A stretch of DNA of 64,000 nt from Fasciolopsis buskii (Eukaryota; Platyhelminthes; Trematoda; Plagiorchiida; Fasciolidae), in assembly GCA_008360955.1 (NCBI GenBank), contig LUCM01004196.1, forward strand, positions 21,110 through 85,109, read 5' to 3'. Shown here in pieces: positions 1 to 13,800 of the stretch (the first letter of the stretch is position 1; each line of letters opens with the position of its first letter). A program made the position numbers and the translations under genes. Below the pieces are notes generated by a model. That model was not told the DNA's origin. It saw only the letters and a program-made list of their open reading frames with translations, and did not search any database.

Positions 1-1640
1 TCAGCTTACGGGAGTCGAGTACTTACGGTCTCGATCTAAGAATTGTCAAATTCATCAGGCTAGACTCAAATCATCCCCTTCAAATCAGGCAGTAAGAATG
101 GCGCACATTAGAAGAGACTGCATCAAACCAAACATCTGTAAACATAAGCCCACGTCTGTGTAAAAGGCCAAGGGGTTTGAGGCTGTAGCACTTCCACTTC
201 TCACCACCTTTTGCATAGAATTAGTGTTCAAGTGGAAAGACGGCTGCGGCCAACGTGAAATCTTACATGCTCTCGCAAACTTGAACCCATTCTCCTTAGC
301 AACTCAGGCTCAAACAATTACCTAGCGAACCCAACCGTTGTAATGATGATACGAAAGAGTAGGGGAAGTGTTTCATTTATCTCTAGATTTAACACTGTTC
401 TCGTGTACCAGCATGCACCCACACAAACAAGCAATCGTTTTTTCCGAAATCAACGCATACCAACTGAAGGTTCAGGCGCGTCAGTGCGGGCGAATGAGGA
501 ACCACTGTCATCACATAATGTCTCAAGCGATTATTCATCCGTAGTTATGCCCCATGGTGAAAATAGCTTAGATCTATTATTCAGTCTGTACGTGCATATG
601 TAATCCAACCACAGCTGAGACGTGCGAAAACAAAAAGGATTACGATATCACGTGTGCTGTTACACTGTTGAACTTCGTCTAGTACACTACGGACAAGTGC
701 AACTTTTGTCTGCATTCTAGCTTGCCCACACGCATATCACGGCGTAAATCGAACGCGGCACTTTGCATGGGTGCTGGTACATGAACCATGGCATTGGAGT
801 AATGGTATTCCGCCCCCATACACTTGTGGTTTTATGAGCGCGGGCATTTGGTTGGGCTCAGTCAGTTCAATGTGCTAATCGTACTGTTTTCCTATCTCGA
901 TGATTGCGTGTGAGTGCCTGAGTTCGAAAGGGTTGGTTTTCGTTGAGATGATTTGGCCATTGATACACAATGAGTTCAACCAAATTTTAACTATCGACGA
1001 CACTTCCCATGGTAAAATGAGACTTCCGTTTTTCAACTTCTGGTGATCGGACGATACTGCACCATCCATGCACATGCTTTATTCATTTGTGCAGAAAATG
1101 GCTCTATATCTCACCCACGAAGCGCACTGAAAGATATTAAACACGATCGGCTCTATAAACGAAATACTGTTCGAAGTGGCACACTTACCGTCTGTAAGAA
1201 ACAGCGAACCAGAGGCCAACTTCTAATGAAAGATTTCAGTGTAGGTTTGCGCATTGACTGCATTAAGAAATAACAAGACAGATTGAACAAACGAATTTTG
1301 TGGTCCGTTATTCACAGATTACTGGACTGATAGCGCCCACTTTTGACGAACCCGTTGTCCATTGTTGGAAGAAAACAATATCAATTGAGTTCGCACCGGA
1401 AAAGATTTAGATGTAAGCACACCTAGAGCCGGACAATAAGCTGCCGTGTAACCTCGATATGGTCCCATCATATGTGGATGATCGAGAGGGGAAATCGTAC
1501 TTAAATTATGCCATTTTTACTGAATGGTATGCGAGTATACGTGACAGCAGATAGTACAATGGAATTTTTCCCATTAGCACGGCTTTTCCGAGTGTAACTC
1601 GATGAAATAAAACGTAAAGATCCTATAGGAAAACAGCGAG
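1..1640. other. 3' flank of NPC1, no supported gene
   Basis: This stretch lies downstream of the last recognised NPC1 exon. Only short reading frames without family motifs occur (for example plus 343-603). It may hold the 3' UTR and possibly a last small exon. A minus-strand AATAAA (plus-strand tttatt at about 1079-1084) is a candidate but unproven polyadenylation signal. Confidence 0.4.
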
Positions 1641-1865
1641 TTAAAAAGTGAAAATGGGTACATGCTGATTGTTTGTACATGCTGTTTTTGACTGGTTCTT
1701 ACCGAGATAGCTCAAGTAAACCGGAACAATCAATAAACCGGTCAACGCGCCAAACAGAATGATACCCAAATACATTCGGAAATAGAATATTTCGAACAAA
1801 CGCGACTTGGAGAACGCTAACACCAGAATACCGCCAAGTTTGGTCAGAGTAATACCACGGAGAAT
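1641..1865 (-). CDS. NPC1: NPC1 penultimate or last exon: final helices and C-terminus
   Basis: The acceptor ctcgcacag opens ILRGITLTKLGGILVLAFSK, then SRLFEIFYFRMYLGIILFGA and LTGLLIVPVYLSYLG. This matches the last two NPC1 helices. Two endings are possible. Reading straight on gives KNQSKTACTNNQHVPIFTF and a stop at 1641-1643. Alternatively, a good donor (gtaaga) right after LSYLG ends the exon at 1703 in phase 1, with a further small terminal exon downstream. The vertebrate C-terminal di-leucine signal (LLNF) is not seen in the read-through version. Confidence 0.9.
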   Translation of the reverse strand: MLRGITLTKLGGILVLAFSKSRLFEIFYFRMYLGIILFGALTGLLIVPVYLSYLGKNQSKTACTNNQHVPIFTF

Positions 1866-4800
1866 CTGTGCGAGGGTGTGAGAAATAAAGGAATGAATGG
1901 AATGAGACTGTGCTACAAAAGCTTAACTACTATACACACACGAGCTCAGTAGTTTATGCGTTCATTCTGATTACGGTTGACAAACGATGAGGCTGCGACC
2001 GAAAGACGGTCAACGCAAGGGTGATGGGCAGCGTGCGAAGTGGAATACCGAGGAGAAAGGCAATTACTGGATCCGCAAAAATAAGAGCGCTCCGTTGCAG
2101 CCCTAAAGAGGATATAGTCAGCATTTGAATGGCGAAATAATGAAGCGCGAGGAAATAACTTCCAATCGAAGCATAAAAATGGAAGTGTCAAGACAGTTTA
2201 TGAAAAAAGAGCGAGCATAATTAGACAAAAACAGATGGAATTTAAACAGTGCAAAATTTCACCGGAACACTCAGCAACTAAACTGATAATTGCGCTCACG
2301 ATGGTAAAGCGTTCAATCTTAATATTTTACATTTGTCAGTCCTGCTAATTGGTCAACAAAATGCTTACTTTTCAAGAAATCCAATATCATTTCAGAGCAG
2401 TGAAATGAGGAGGTGAATAACGGGAGATTCGAACTCGAGATACTTAGGCTTAGCTTAGGGAAAATGGTTAAACTGCGATTACAAACCAACCATGGACGAG
2501 GTGGAAACACAAAGCACTGTGCTCACCGGCATCAATGGCTGAGGGGCATACTCAGCACTCATGATATTTAATCTAGTCCGAAGAGCAACAGAAATGAGCA
2601 ATCAGTCACCAGGTTCAGGTAGGGTAAGAGATCCTAAGATCATCCTACGGTGTTGTACGTTGGACAATTTGGTAAAAAGCTTGAGGTTGGCCAGGCCGAA
2701 ACTAAGCATCAACCTGAGCAACCGAACAGTAGCAAGCTCAAAAACAAACCGTGAATGATAGTAGGCAATCAGAGAGACGGCAATGAGAATATATATATAT
2801 ATATATATATGTACATCAACCGCAGTGCGGTAAGTTCGGTTGAAGGCCCACCAATAAGGGAAGGATGACTGCTACACAAAAAATGGACTGCATGTATATG
2901 TTTAATCTAACAAACACAGGTGCAATCATTTGACTCACTGAGCTTCCCATATCAGAGAGAGCAGCTTTCGCACGGCCGAGGCGGGTCGGTTCACTGCTGA
3001 CTGAAAATGCTCGGATAATGTGGGCGCAGAACTCCACAGCAATACCGACAGTCTGTGCCAAAAACGCGAAAGAGCAAAATTAGTTAAGGTTGAAAATGTT
3101 AAGTTTACCAGCTGATACAGCTGGATCAGAAAAAACAGCGCAAAAAAGAAACATTTGACTCAGTGGGCAACAACGGCCAATAAATAGCACGTGGATGAAA
3201 CGGGTAAGCTGACTTCTAGCATTCATCAACTTCTTCATTTGGAGGTCTATAGATTGAGATAAAAAGGATGGCAATCGGTTGTAGGTGCTACGTACTTGAC
3301 CACGTCCATCTAAGAAGAATTTGTCCTGCTATCCCTGTAACCACTACAAACAATATGAAAAACAAAGTTGAAGGCCATTTGCCGCCGATTAGAAGGTTAA
3401 GCTAGTCTAACGAGCGAACAACTTTCGAAGAATCAGCGTGCGAGTATCATCATTATCGTCTAGTGTTGAGCAGCAGAGCGAGCTCCACCGACCGCTGACT
3501 TTCTCGTCGAGTTAGACGTTGTAATAGAAATAATGAATATGCAAAATGAGCAAGGATTAGACCAACATGGGCGTGAGAAGAAAAGTTTCCGTAGCAGCCA
3601 AAATACGTTTTTTTCCAAATCATTCTTCTTCGACAGAAAATGACAACACGACCGTCATTGCTCACAGTTCACTGCCACATCCTTCATACGACCATATCGA
3701 GGCCTTTTAGGTCGAAGAAGAACCACGATTGCCGGACGACGAGCCACGGGACGTCTTAAGTAGCTGGCGAAGGGTGAAAATCTTGCAGATTTAATACCGG
3801 CCTGCTGTTTGTAGACAATGCCGCATCAAACAGCAGCATTACTGAAGCTAAAACCCTGGCCATTTCCAGTCACTAATCACGGGGATGGCTGTAGTCATTC
3901 CGTGTTCCTTCCTTTAGGATGAGTACTGGTAGTGACTCGCTTCATGATAACGGGATATGCTCCTCGCCCCAAATGTCACGGAACAAGAAGGTAAGTGGTT
4001 TAATCGGAGCACAATCTAGCTTGGAAAGAAATTAAGAGAGTTCATTGGGACCCGCTGAGTTTTCCATCTCAACAGACGAATGTTTGATTCTGCTTCTAAT
4101 TCCGTTGGGGGGTCAAACGACACCAAAATCTGCAGTTGTTTTCGTCGGACTGACTACATCAGCTCGCGGACAGTGAAAATGATGTTCGAAGCAGTCACCT
4201 CAACGATTAAGCGTTTGCTATCTGCTTTGGATGGGATCTCCATTTCTATCATATAGTTACGCCAACCTGAGTTCGTCACCTGTTAGAATGAGTTTAGACA
4301 TTCTGCGACTGTTACTTGGAGCACTTCGCTGGCCACCTCTGTCCACTAGAATCCACGGTCCCTCTTAAGGCTCATCGCCATCCGACGCCGTAAATACCGT
4401 CGAATCTCATTTACTTTCTTACAGAAAGGGACCTAGTGTTTTGAAACACTGGAGTCAGCAACTCCCGGGAAATTCAGCATCTTTTGCGGAAAACGGATTT
4501 AGGACGGCAGGAGAAATTAACTGACGAGTGGACTGCTTACTTGTTTTTTTGCAAGTGCTCAGCGGCATTACTGTTTGTCGGAGTTCGTTGCTATTTCGAT
4601 GGCTTTTTCTCATAACTGGTGCAAACAGCCGAATCAGACAGGTTCTACGGCTAACTGGGATTGCACCGATGACCGTTGAGCCGCGAAAACCGCATTGAAA
4701 CTGAAGCGTGGTCCGACTCTACGTATGTAGAGCAATAAGATCTGCATTCTTGAAAAGAGCTGCGACAGCGGTAAGTTACTGGGGTATTATTAATTTACCG

Positions 4801-7800
4801 GTTTAGGGGACCTAGAGCCCTGGAGCTTTACGGTGTGTGACTATTAACCGCGGTCCAGTCTGGAAATTCGATTCAGCCTTGTCAGTCAAGACTATTACTA
4901 CAAAACGCTGACACGCATCTCAAACTACTTCGTTCCCTGACGTGAACAGGAAGTACCCGGATGAACTATTCAACACACTTGGTTGAATTAAATTATTCGA
5001 GTCACTAGTTCGCGTTTTACTGACGCAACGAATATCAACTGCCAGTAGGCCCACGCGTGCTGACCGACAGGCACGAAAGTGTGCGTACCAAACGACCCAA
5101 TTTAGATTCAGAAGCTAACGAAGCTTGAGAAAATGTGAACTACCAGATTGAAAATCATTTACCACACTATTTGGCAATGATCCTTTGCGAGTATCGCACA
5201 TATCAGCGGCAGGGGTATTATGGTTAGAGAGATGGAGCAAGGAGAGACGGTTGGGGCAGAAGACGCGAACGGAATGAAAGGGGACTCTGAGGAGCAGCAC
5301 ACTTGTTGCAACTTACTCCGGTCGATGCAATGGGCAGCGAAAGACGATCGATGTAGTATGCATTTCGTTGAAGACATGTTCACTCATTGGAGGTGGTACG
5401 TGGCCACTGCTAGCTAGGAGGACGATTAGGGTTCTTAACCAAAGCCCTTAGTCATAACAAGAAGCGAGGAGTGGCTGAAAGGAGGCCCATAGACTGAACT
5501 GATAGCTTGAACCAGCTTCCAACCTGGATGACCAGGAGATTACTTCATCAAGCTTCTATTCACTCATGATCCAAAAATAATTTAATTTCGACTTAAAGTA
5601 ATCCGTCCTGTATAGCTTGCTGGGTCATGAAGGCGTGCAAGTCGTTAGACCACGACAAAGTACACTTTGATTGTGATGAAACGAGCACCAAATGTACCAA
5701 GCATAAATGCATAATCCTCAGGATTTGATTAAAATTCTGATCCGATAAAAAGTTACCAAACAGAGGTACCACTGCTCACGAATTACAATCCGTCACTCAA
5801 CTTTTATAAGCGAACGGTGACCACATCCCTTGGGCGACATTTGGGAAACAGCGAGCTCGACTTAATCGGGCGGTTTTACCTCCTAAGTTTATGTTATCGA
5901 AGAGCCACTCGTATACATTACCCAGCTCCCATCAACTGCAATCAACGCAACTTACTGAAGGAGTATGCAGAGGAATACGCCAAAGGCTTGTCCCGCTCAA
6001 TCTAGTTCGTTAAGCAAGGTTGTGTGGACTTGATGACCTACCGAATGCAAGTACCGAAATGTAAGGACTGAGACTTCTGAAACGTCCTCAGAGAAAAAAA
6101 TATCTGTGAGTGTTCGGCACGAATGAACCGAAGCTCCGCCATAGAAACGCCACTGCATCGGGCAGAACGACAGCCTGAAATCCTCAATCAAACGGCCACG
6201 TCGGAATGCACAACGGAACCCTATTAAAGACTTGTTCTAGAAGCTCAGTCGAAAAATACGCCTCTTAGTTAATAAAAGCTTCGCGCGTCCTCACCTGTAT
6301 CAGGTCATTTACTGTGCACATCAACAAACTCAATCCCACACGAACGACCGTTTTTCCATGACCGGATATCAGCATCGGGAGAACCACAACCGGCTTATTT
6401 ATTGATCAAGTACCTGTCCTAATGCGCGAAATGCAAAGAAGTCAACAAGTCACGATTATTTGGTGGGGAGATGGAGTTGTTTGAGTGCGGTTTTAATTAT
6501 GCTCATATAAGTTTCTTTGAGGGACGGCATGCATAAACCATTTGCCACGTTGTGATTGAGTTACAGAACTATCGGTGACTGAGCTTTTTGAAGAAACCCA
6601 AGCATTAACCCTTAATGTGGGCTATTACCTCTTGCCCACTTATATTTGTGTCAGCCCTAAACGACTAGATCTCAATGGTACCCCGTCTCTCCCGTACAAA
6701 TTTCAGGTAAGCATGCTCATGAATTTGACAGGCAACCATTAGCAAAGACGCAACAACGCGCTCCTCTTTACAATTTAAGAAATAGAGAAGTTCGGAACAA
6801 CTTTCGAAAGATAGCTGTGTAACCAAAAAATTGTGAGCTGCCATATTGGCTTTGGTTGTGTAAGTGTTGATACTGGGTGATAGGCTTAATGGGATTCAGC
6901 TCTTACTGGTTTTTCTATTTCTACGATTTTCAGGTCCGCCAAGCAACTCCTTGGAAAATTGCTGGTCCAGTGCATGTCACAGCTGAATCCGATCTCATTC
7001 AGCCGCAAAGGGTGAATGCCATGTCGAAATTTTATTTATATCTAGACATCTGGCATTTGTCCCAATTATTTTCTTCCATCGCCTTTCAATTCCTATGCTG
7101 AGTGGAACTTAAAGTCTGGGCATCCGTACTCCGTTTGTCTATTGGTTTTGTCAATCAAATAAACGTCAACTTGCACCTCAAATTCAATCGTTGCTGAGGG
7201 TTAAGCAAATGCAACAGACAAATGTGAACAAGCACACTGCATCCGATATCTAGTCTCCCAGCGCAGCATAAATGTTCATGCGGTTCGTTGGAAAATAACA
7301 AGTTAATACGAGAAAATAAACTTGACAATTTCAACCGCCTGAATCGGAGTTGTGTTGGGACATGAAAGACCAGACTGTCGGTTGCCTGGACAAGTGAAAA
7401 GGTGAAGTGGTGCAGTTGCACTGTGCTGAACAGTCGTCTTTGAAGAGCATGGATTCGGAAACATATTCTATTCAGGGAGTTTGAATTTCTAATTAGCATC
7501 GACGGATCACAACAAACCAGTTATTTCAGGAATACTGCACGAATGATAGATTCATTGACAATTTTACTAAAAGAAGCTACCAACCGGCTCCAGTTTGGCT
7601 ACAGGTGCATTTGAAAGGATTTCATGCACTTATCAATTAACAGATCGACAAGGCGCACGAATTCGGAATAAAGGGAAGTGGAATGACAACTGTACAAACA
7701 CTTACCACAACCAGATTGACAAGAGATATAGCATTCAAAGTGATATTCCACAAAGCCATGAGTGAAAGTAAACTGAGGAGAATGTAAACCACCCCGAATA

Positions 7801-10800
7801 GGACCATTAATGTGGCTACCACGTTCATTCCGAGCAGGATAAATGTGACAACGAGGATTGCGCCGAGACAAATTCCGATTTGGACGAGAGCATCATGGAC
7901 CACAGTCAGGTACTGTTCGTAGTAGACATAGAATACACTTGAAGGGGTGGGTAAAGTGAGGTTAGATTTCGATAAATGGGGAGGATGAAAGAGATGCAAT
8001 TAAATGCCCAATAGAAGTCAGGACCTTCGTATACAGACAAAAGTATTTTTTAATTAAAATCAATGTGACTGACCGGTTGTGCCTAACCCATTTCGAAAAG
8101 CAATTAATAGACGGCCTCCGAATTCTATACCTATCGGCATTTGCTGAACGGAAGGGTACAATCAATTAACTGTTTACACGAAACCACCACTGACTATTGG
8201 AAACCTTATAAGTAGTCAAAGTGGAAATGCCTAAATGTGGCAAGTTTATCATTGCTTTGAAGACGGCTTCAACGCAGTGGTATCATGATCCAAATGGAAA
8301 GTGAAAGTTTATGATCCCGAATCATGGCCTCTACTTGTTGTCGGCTGCCACATGGCATCTTTTTTTATTCCGGATGCCATTCGACCGTGAAAGAGTCGCA
8401 TCATCTGTGTTTCCTCTTTAAGAGATCCACTGCTTGTAATGGATCTCCTATTTAAGTGGATTATCCTTGCAACAGACTCACTCGAACCTCACTCTGAAGG
8501 AAAATATGACCTCCACAAATTACAAGTTTTATTGCATTTTCAGAACATTCAACAATCTACTCTGCAATTTGGTTTATCTGGATCATATGCACAGTCCTGG
8601 TTTTCTGATTTTTTACCGTTAAGTGCTTTGATCTATAACCGCTCAGAAGTATTATTCGTATCAGGAGCAAGTGAGAGAGATAAAGGTTGTAAGGTCGGAA
8701 CCTATGCTTATGATCATTGCAGACGAAATGGGCTTCCGATGAGTGTCAGCAAGAGATAATAAAGCTACTTCATTGAAATAAATGGGACGAACAACCTACA
8801 GAATTATCATCAAACATTAGGGTGAACCAATGTTACCAGTTGTCTGAAAGGTCATCTTTTATGAAATGAAAAGGATGTAGGGCCTCCCGTCTTTGTAAAT
8901 CACGAAAAGATAGAACGTGAAGATATGAATCAAGAACAGAAACCGAAGAGTAAAACGCTAGACACGTAATTGAACGACGATTGCTAACTAAGTTTGCAAG
9001 AACGCAGTGGAAGGCAAGAAGATTCACGGATTCAGAAGCTCACTATACTACTAGGGACATAGCCCATACGATCCCAGTAACTGGGATCCGGTTACTAGAG
9101 TAAGGTGGCCAAGGGATCGGGCAATTATAGATCATTGCCATGCACTACTGTGACTGATGACAAAGCGACTGAAATTAAACTGGTATTATTATTTTGCCAC
9201 TTAGTAGTGAAAAAACAGTGTAAATCATTTTCAAGAAGGGGCCGCAGATAGCAGAGGGCTGCTGTTACGAAAAATCCGACTTTTTGAGATCCATTAATCT
9301 TGTAATAACTGACTCGAACAACGAAAAAGGACGAACACACAAGCTATATATAGTTTGTACCGCAAAGCTTGTTTTGTAATTAGACTTTTCAGAAGAGAAT
9401 GACCACTTTTATCGAGGTTCATTACTCAGCGAGTAACCAATGAAATGGAATAGAGACATCTTATCAAATCTTCCATCCTAGATGAACTGGCAGGACGTGA
9501 AAGTGGACAACAGGGCGAAAAAGAACATACAAAGACTCAATAAATCTCATCTGAACTTCAACAATAGTATATTATTTTTAATTTCTTTAAGAATTATGCG
9601 TGAACTATTTGCATCTGACACTTGAATGGCCCACTGCTCTCCGGCCCTCACAGGACCGCCGTTACGCTAAGATGCGATGACTGGTTGTGCGTTCACTAGC
9701 AACCTGTGTGTAGGGATAAGCTCTTCATTGCCCGTGAAAGGGAAACATTGTCCTACGTAACTTCGAAAAGATTCGGTGAAAATGCGAGTGACTTTGAGGG
9801 CATTTTGAAGCAAAATGAAAATGTCAAAGAGAGCGCGGAAATTGCCCACTGTTCCCCATACATGCCCAAGGGTGAACAGAAGAAAAGAAATGGTAACCAT
9901 ATTTACCTATATGGAAATACGGAATTCGGACTGGGATTGTTGGTCGCATGCCAGTCGGATTGATTATTGTGCCAGTACTTGTTCACACGATCAGCCAATA
10001 GACGGGCGTTGGTCAATGCGTCGATGAAATCACTTGGTTTTTGAAGAACTGTATGATAGGCCATAAAGTACGTGGAACCAACTGACTGGTTAGGAAACCT
10101 TTGAACGGCTACGTGATACGGTGCACGACCGCTGAAAGCATAGAAGGCAGCGACAAAAAACTAATCACCAGATGATTATCAGTAGCATTGAACAATAGGT
10201 TTATTCAAAAGATCATTGAACTTTCAAGCTAAATAGTATTGGAAAGGATGAATACAAAGTCGCTGGAACCAGAGATGTGATTGGCAAACAGGATAACTAG
10301 TCACGGGTATCCATAGTCGTCTCGAATAGATTGAGAACAAGATGAAGCATACAGGCAGCCAACTTCATACCGTCATCCGTAAACACGGAAGTTTGGAAAA
10401 AACTGGCATACCACTGTTCATAGCGGGGAGCTGCATCAGAATTAAATCCTAAACAACTATGAGAGAATTATTCAAGTTTGAATTAATGAACAAACAAGTA
10501 TTCTACACCTGTGTTAATGCTTGATGTTATATCTATTCTCGTGAGGCGTTCCATGGAAATCCTTAGCGTAAAACTACCGACGCTTATTATTATGGCCAAA
10601 ATTATTTTGTCAACAGAACTACAGCTTGCGCGATGCCTTGAAAGAAGCTAGGGAACACTAGTACTCTGCTAATCACATGAGGCCTGACACAAAACAAATC
10701 TGTTAAATAAAATTTCGACATGGTACTCCACTGATAAGAGATGTTTTCACAGAAGGAAGATTTTGTGGTAGCAACGATCGCAGAGAGGGCATAAGTTTGT

Positions 10801-13800
10801 TAAGAAAACTGACCTAGCCAATGTCCCTATATTTGTGTTCCAGATGGAGTCTGTAATGAATCTGATTAAACGAGCGTTGCGGTTAGGGAGCGTGATCATC
10901 AACTTTTACTACATGTATGCATGTGTGCTTGTGGGAGGGAGATACAAAAACACTGGCAATCCTAACGCGCACGTCCCGTTACAAGTATTCCGTTGTTGAA
11001 TCGATTCATACCTATTGATACCACTCACCAGAAGCCTGAAAATATAATTTCATTCATTTATTCAGTAGATGCTCCTTTCAATGAAAGTTTTTTCTCACAA
11101 GCACTGAGGTTCATAAAAGTTGCTGGTGACAAGAATCGGAACATCAATCTAGACTCAGCTAAATGTTACACAATTAACAAAATCACCGCTTGAAGGTTCA
11201 CTTTATACAGCTACCGAGTTTGCATCGATTTGGTCTGACTTCGACTGCCACGTTACGGAGCAACCTACTCCAAAAATGGATGAGCGAGATTTTGAAGATT
11301 TAACTACAGGATAATAAGTTGAAGAACTGTACATAGTAATAGATTGTGATTACAAAAACGAGTTAGAAGGTAGGACTGAACCATACTATTTACTGCTTCC
11401 AACCATCGTCCAGAAGAGGATTACGTGGACACTAACCCGATAGCCCAGCTGGACTAATACTGTTTAGTCCAGCTCGCTAGTTGCAGCTTCCATACCTTTT
11501 TGCCATGTGATCAGCTGACCACATCGAGCCATTTTCGAATTATTACCTACCTCGGAAAACAGCACACAATCAGGTGAGAATTCTGTAGACATGTCCAGTG
11601 TGCGGCCCATCAACCTTAAGCACTTTAATAAGGACAAGGGCAAATATAATTCACCGCGGAAATCACTTACGCTTTGGGACAGTTCGGACCGGGGTTTTGA
11701 TCCAAGAAGTAACCCAAATAATGATAAAAGTCTTCTGAACTTGGACGGCCATCGTACAATTGGACGGGACAGGTGCGGCATTTCGACACCGGCTCACTGT
11801 CCGGACAGTGCTCCGTACTGTTTAGATAAACACGACAACACAACGGCGATCCCTCGGGATCGATCCAGTCAAAAAAATCATCAATCCATGAGCTGGCCGG
11901 TGAAGCAATCCGGGTGCTGTGTGAACGAGGTCGAGAAAAAGGATTTGGGGTGAGAAGAGGGACCAAAGAACCCTCATTCCCTGTACAGCCGGATTCCGTG
12001 AACGACCTGTATGATTTGTTAATGTAAAAAACAAGCCTAGGTCCAGAGTTGTAAAATCGTCGACAAATAATTTCTCGGAGTTCCGCATGCAACACTATTG
12101 TGTCTAGTGATTTTTATTCAATACTCAGACCGTAACCTTGAAAGTTTCCAGTCCTGCAAATGTTAGTTTTATTACTACTCTTACTTTGTTTGGTTGTTTG
12201 TTTGGATTCAATCGTTTTCGTACCCAAACTACTAAGTGACGATGCCCTCCATTTAGAATCATCAGAAATAGCGCACTGGCTTCTATTATCTCGGTCTCAC
12301 GCATTACTCCAACCGACGTTAGGATTGTGTATGGTTTCTGCAATGTTTACGTTTTTCTTAAAGTGATGGAGTTCGACCGATCTGAACATTTACAGTTTTC
12401 CTGATTGATGAAGTTTGATGCTATTATATGATATTTATGACTGACTCACAAAGAGCCGTACATGCGTTATGATCATTGACTATTTTAAGGTTTTTAGTGC
12501 CCCAGATTTGATTTCTGACATTAACTTCCTAAAAGAATCTGCCTTTTCCTCCATATTTCGAAATCGACGTTGATTTAAATATTGCGCGGTTGAATATTTT
12601 TACGTGTCCGAAAAAATTCGTGAAAACTCGTTCTGTGATTGGTTATTCCACATATCGATCAAGGCCACCCAACAAAACTATATAAACGATAGAGCTCACT
12701 TGAATTCTGACTTCTGTTGGTGGGTCACCAATAAACGCGCGGCAGTACTCTGTGTTCGTCTTCTCTCTTCCGCTAGCGGGCTGGGCTAGCTGTTCGTATT
12801 TCGCGCCGCTTATTGTTCCGTGTGGCTGCTCATTCAAGGGAGCAGCAGATCTGTTCCATTCGTTGTGCGACAACGGGCCTTGAGTCTTGAGCCCGAACTT
12901 CTTGTGTCTCCAACCTCTGTGTGTGTGTTCGTGTCCTACTAGACTACAGGCTGTGCTCCTGGGATATCGTGCACTGCGAGTACTTGTGTCTTGTGCTTCA
13001 GTGTGTGCATGGACCAACCAAACTCGGCAACATAACACATGAACACATTCGGACTTGGATATGAGACTGCCGTACGTGTGCCTCAACTGCTGGCTCGGTT
13101 TTAGTAGGTGAGAACATCATAATAACAATGTTCCAAGTATCCATGACCGCTTACTCTGATCGGAATGCGGCTAACGAAACTAACTTCCTTTCCTTAAAAA
13201 TGCGTTGCACACCATCATTTGAGAACTGTGCCACGTTTCAGCCTGGAAACCAAGTTATACAATTTGGTGAACATTTTCCGACGAGAGACAGTAAATCAAG
13301 TAGCTAAATTCTGTTATCCCGAATGAACATTTGGGAGGTGCTTCACCGTCACTGCACCCAAGTAACAAAATAGAAAACAAGAGCAATCTAACTGAGCTTG
13401 AATGCATCGAAAGACGCAAGGGAACCAACAACAAACAGTACTTCTTATTATTATATTCGCGAAGATATGTTTGAGAATCACTGAAACAATCACCCAGAAA
13501 GAATACTATGGGACGCAATCACGACTGCCTATAACTGCGTAATGTATACACCCAGGAGTTGTTCTTGAGACGCCTGTTTAATCAATATTATACAAGAATG
13601 CCCAACAAATCCTACCAAGTAATTATCTCGACAATAAAAAACGGTCTTCGGTGAATAAAACAAGGTTCTGTAAATGAGCATGGCGAAGTGATACCAAAAA
13701 TTCAAAAGACAGGTAGGACCTCCTCCAGTCTTATCAATGATCACTACTACACTACCCTCGTCAACGTTTTAGAAACCAGTTCGTCACCAACGAGCTACGC

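Noticed and set aside
12643..13086. A 147-codon minus frame
   Set aside because: It runs antisense through the LTR-like repeat and part of its sequence recurs at 26686-26943 for that reason. No protein motif.
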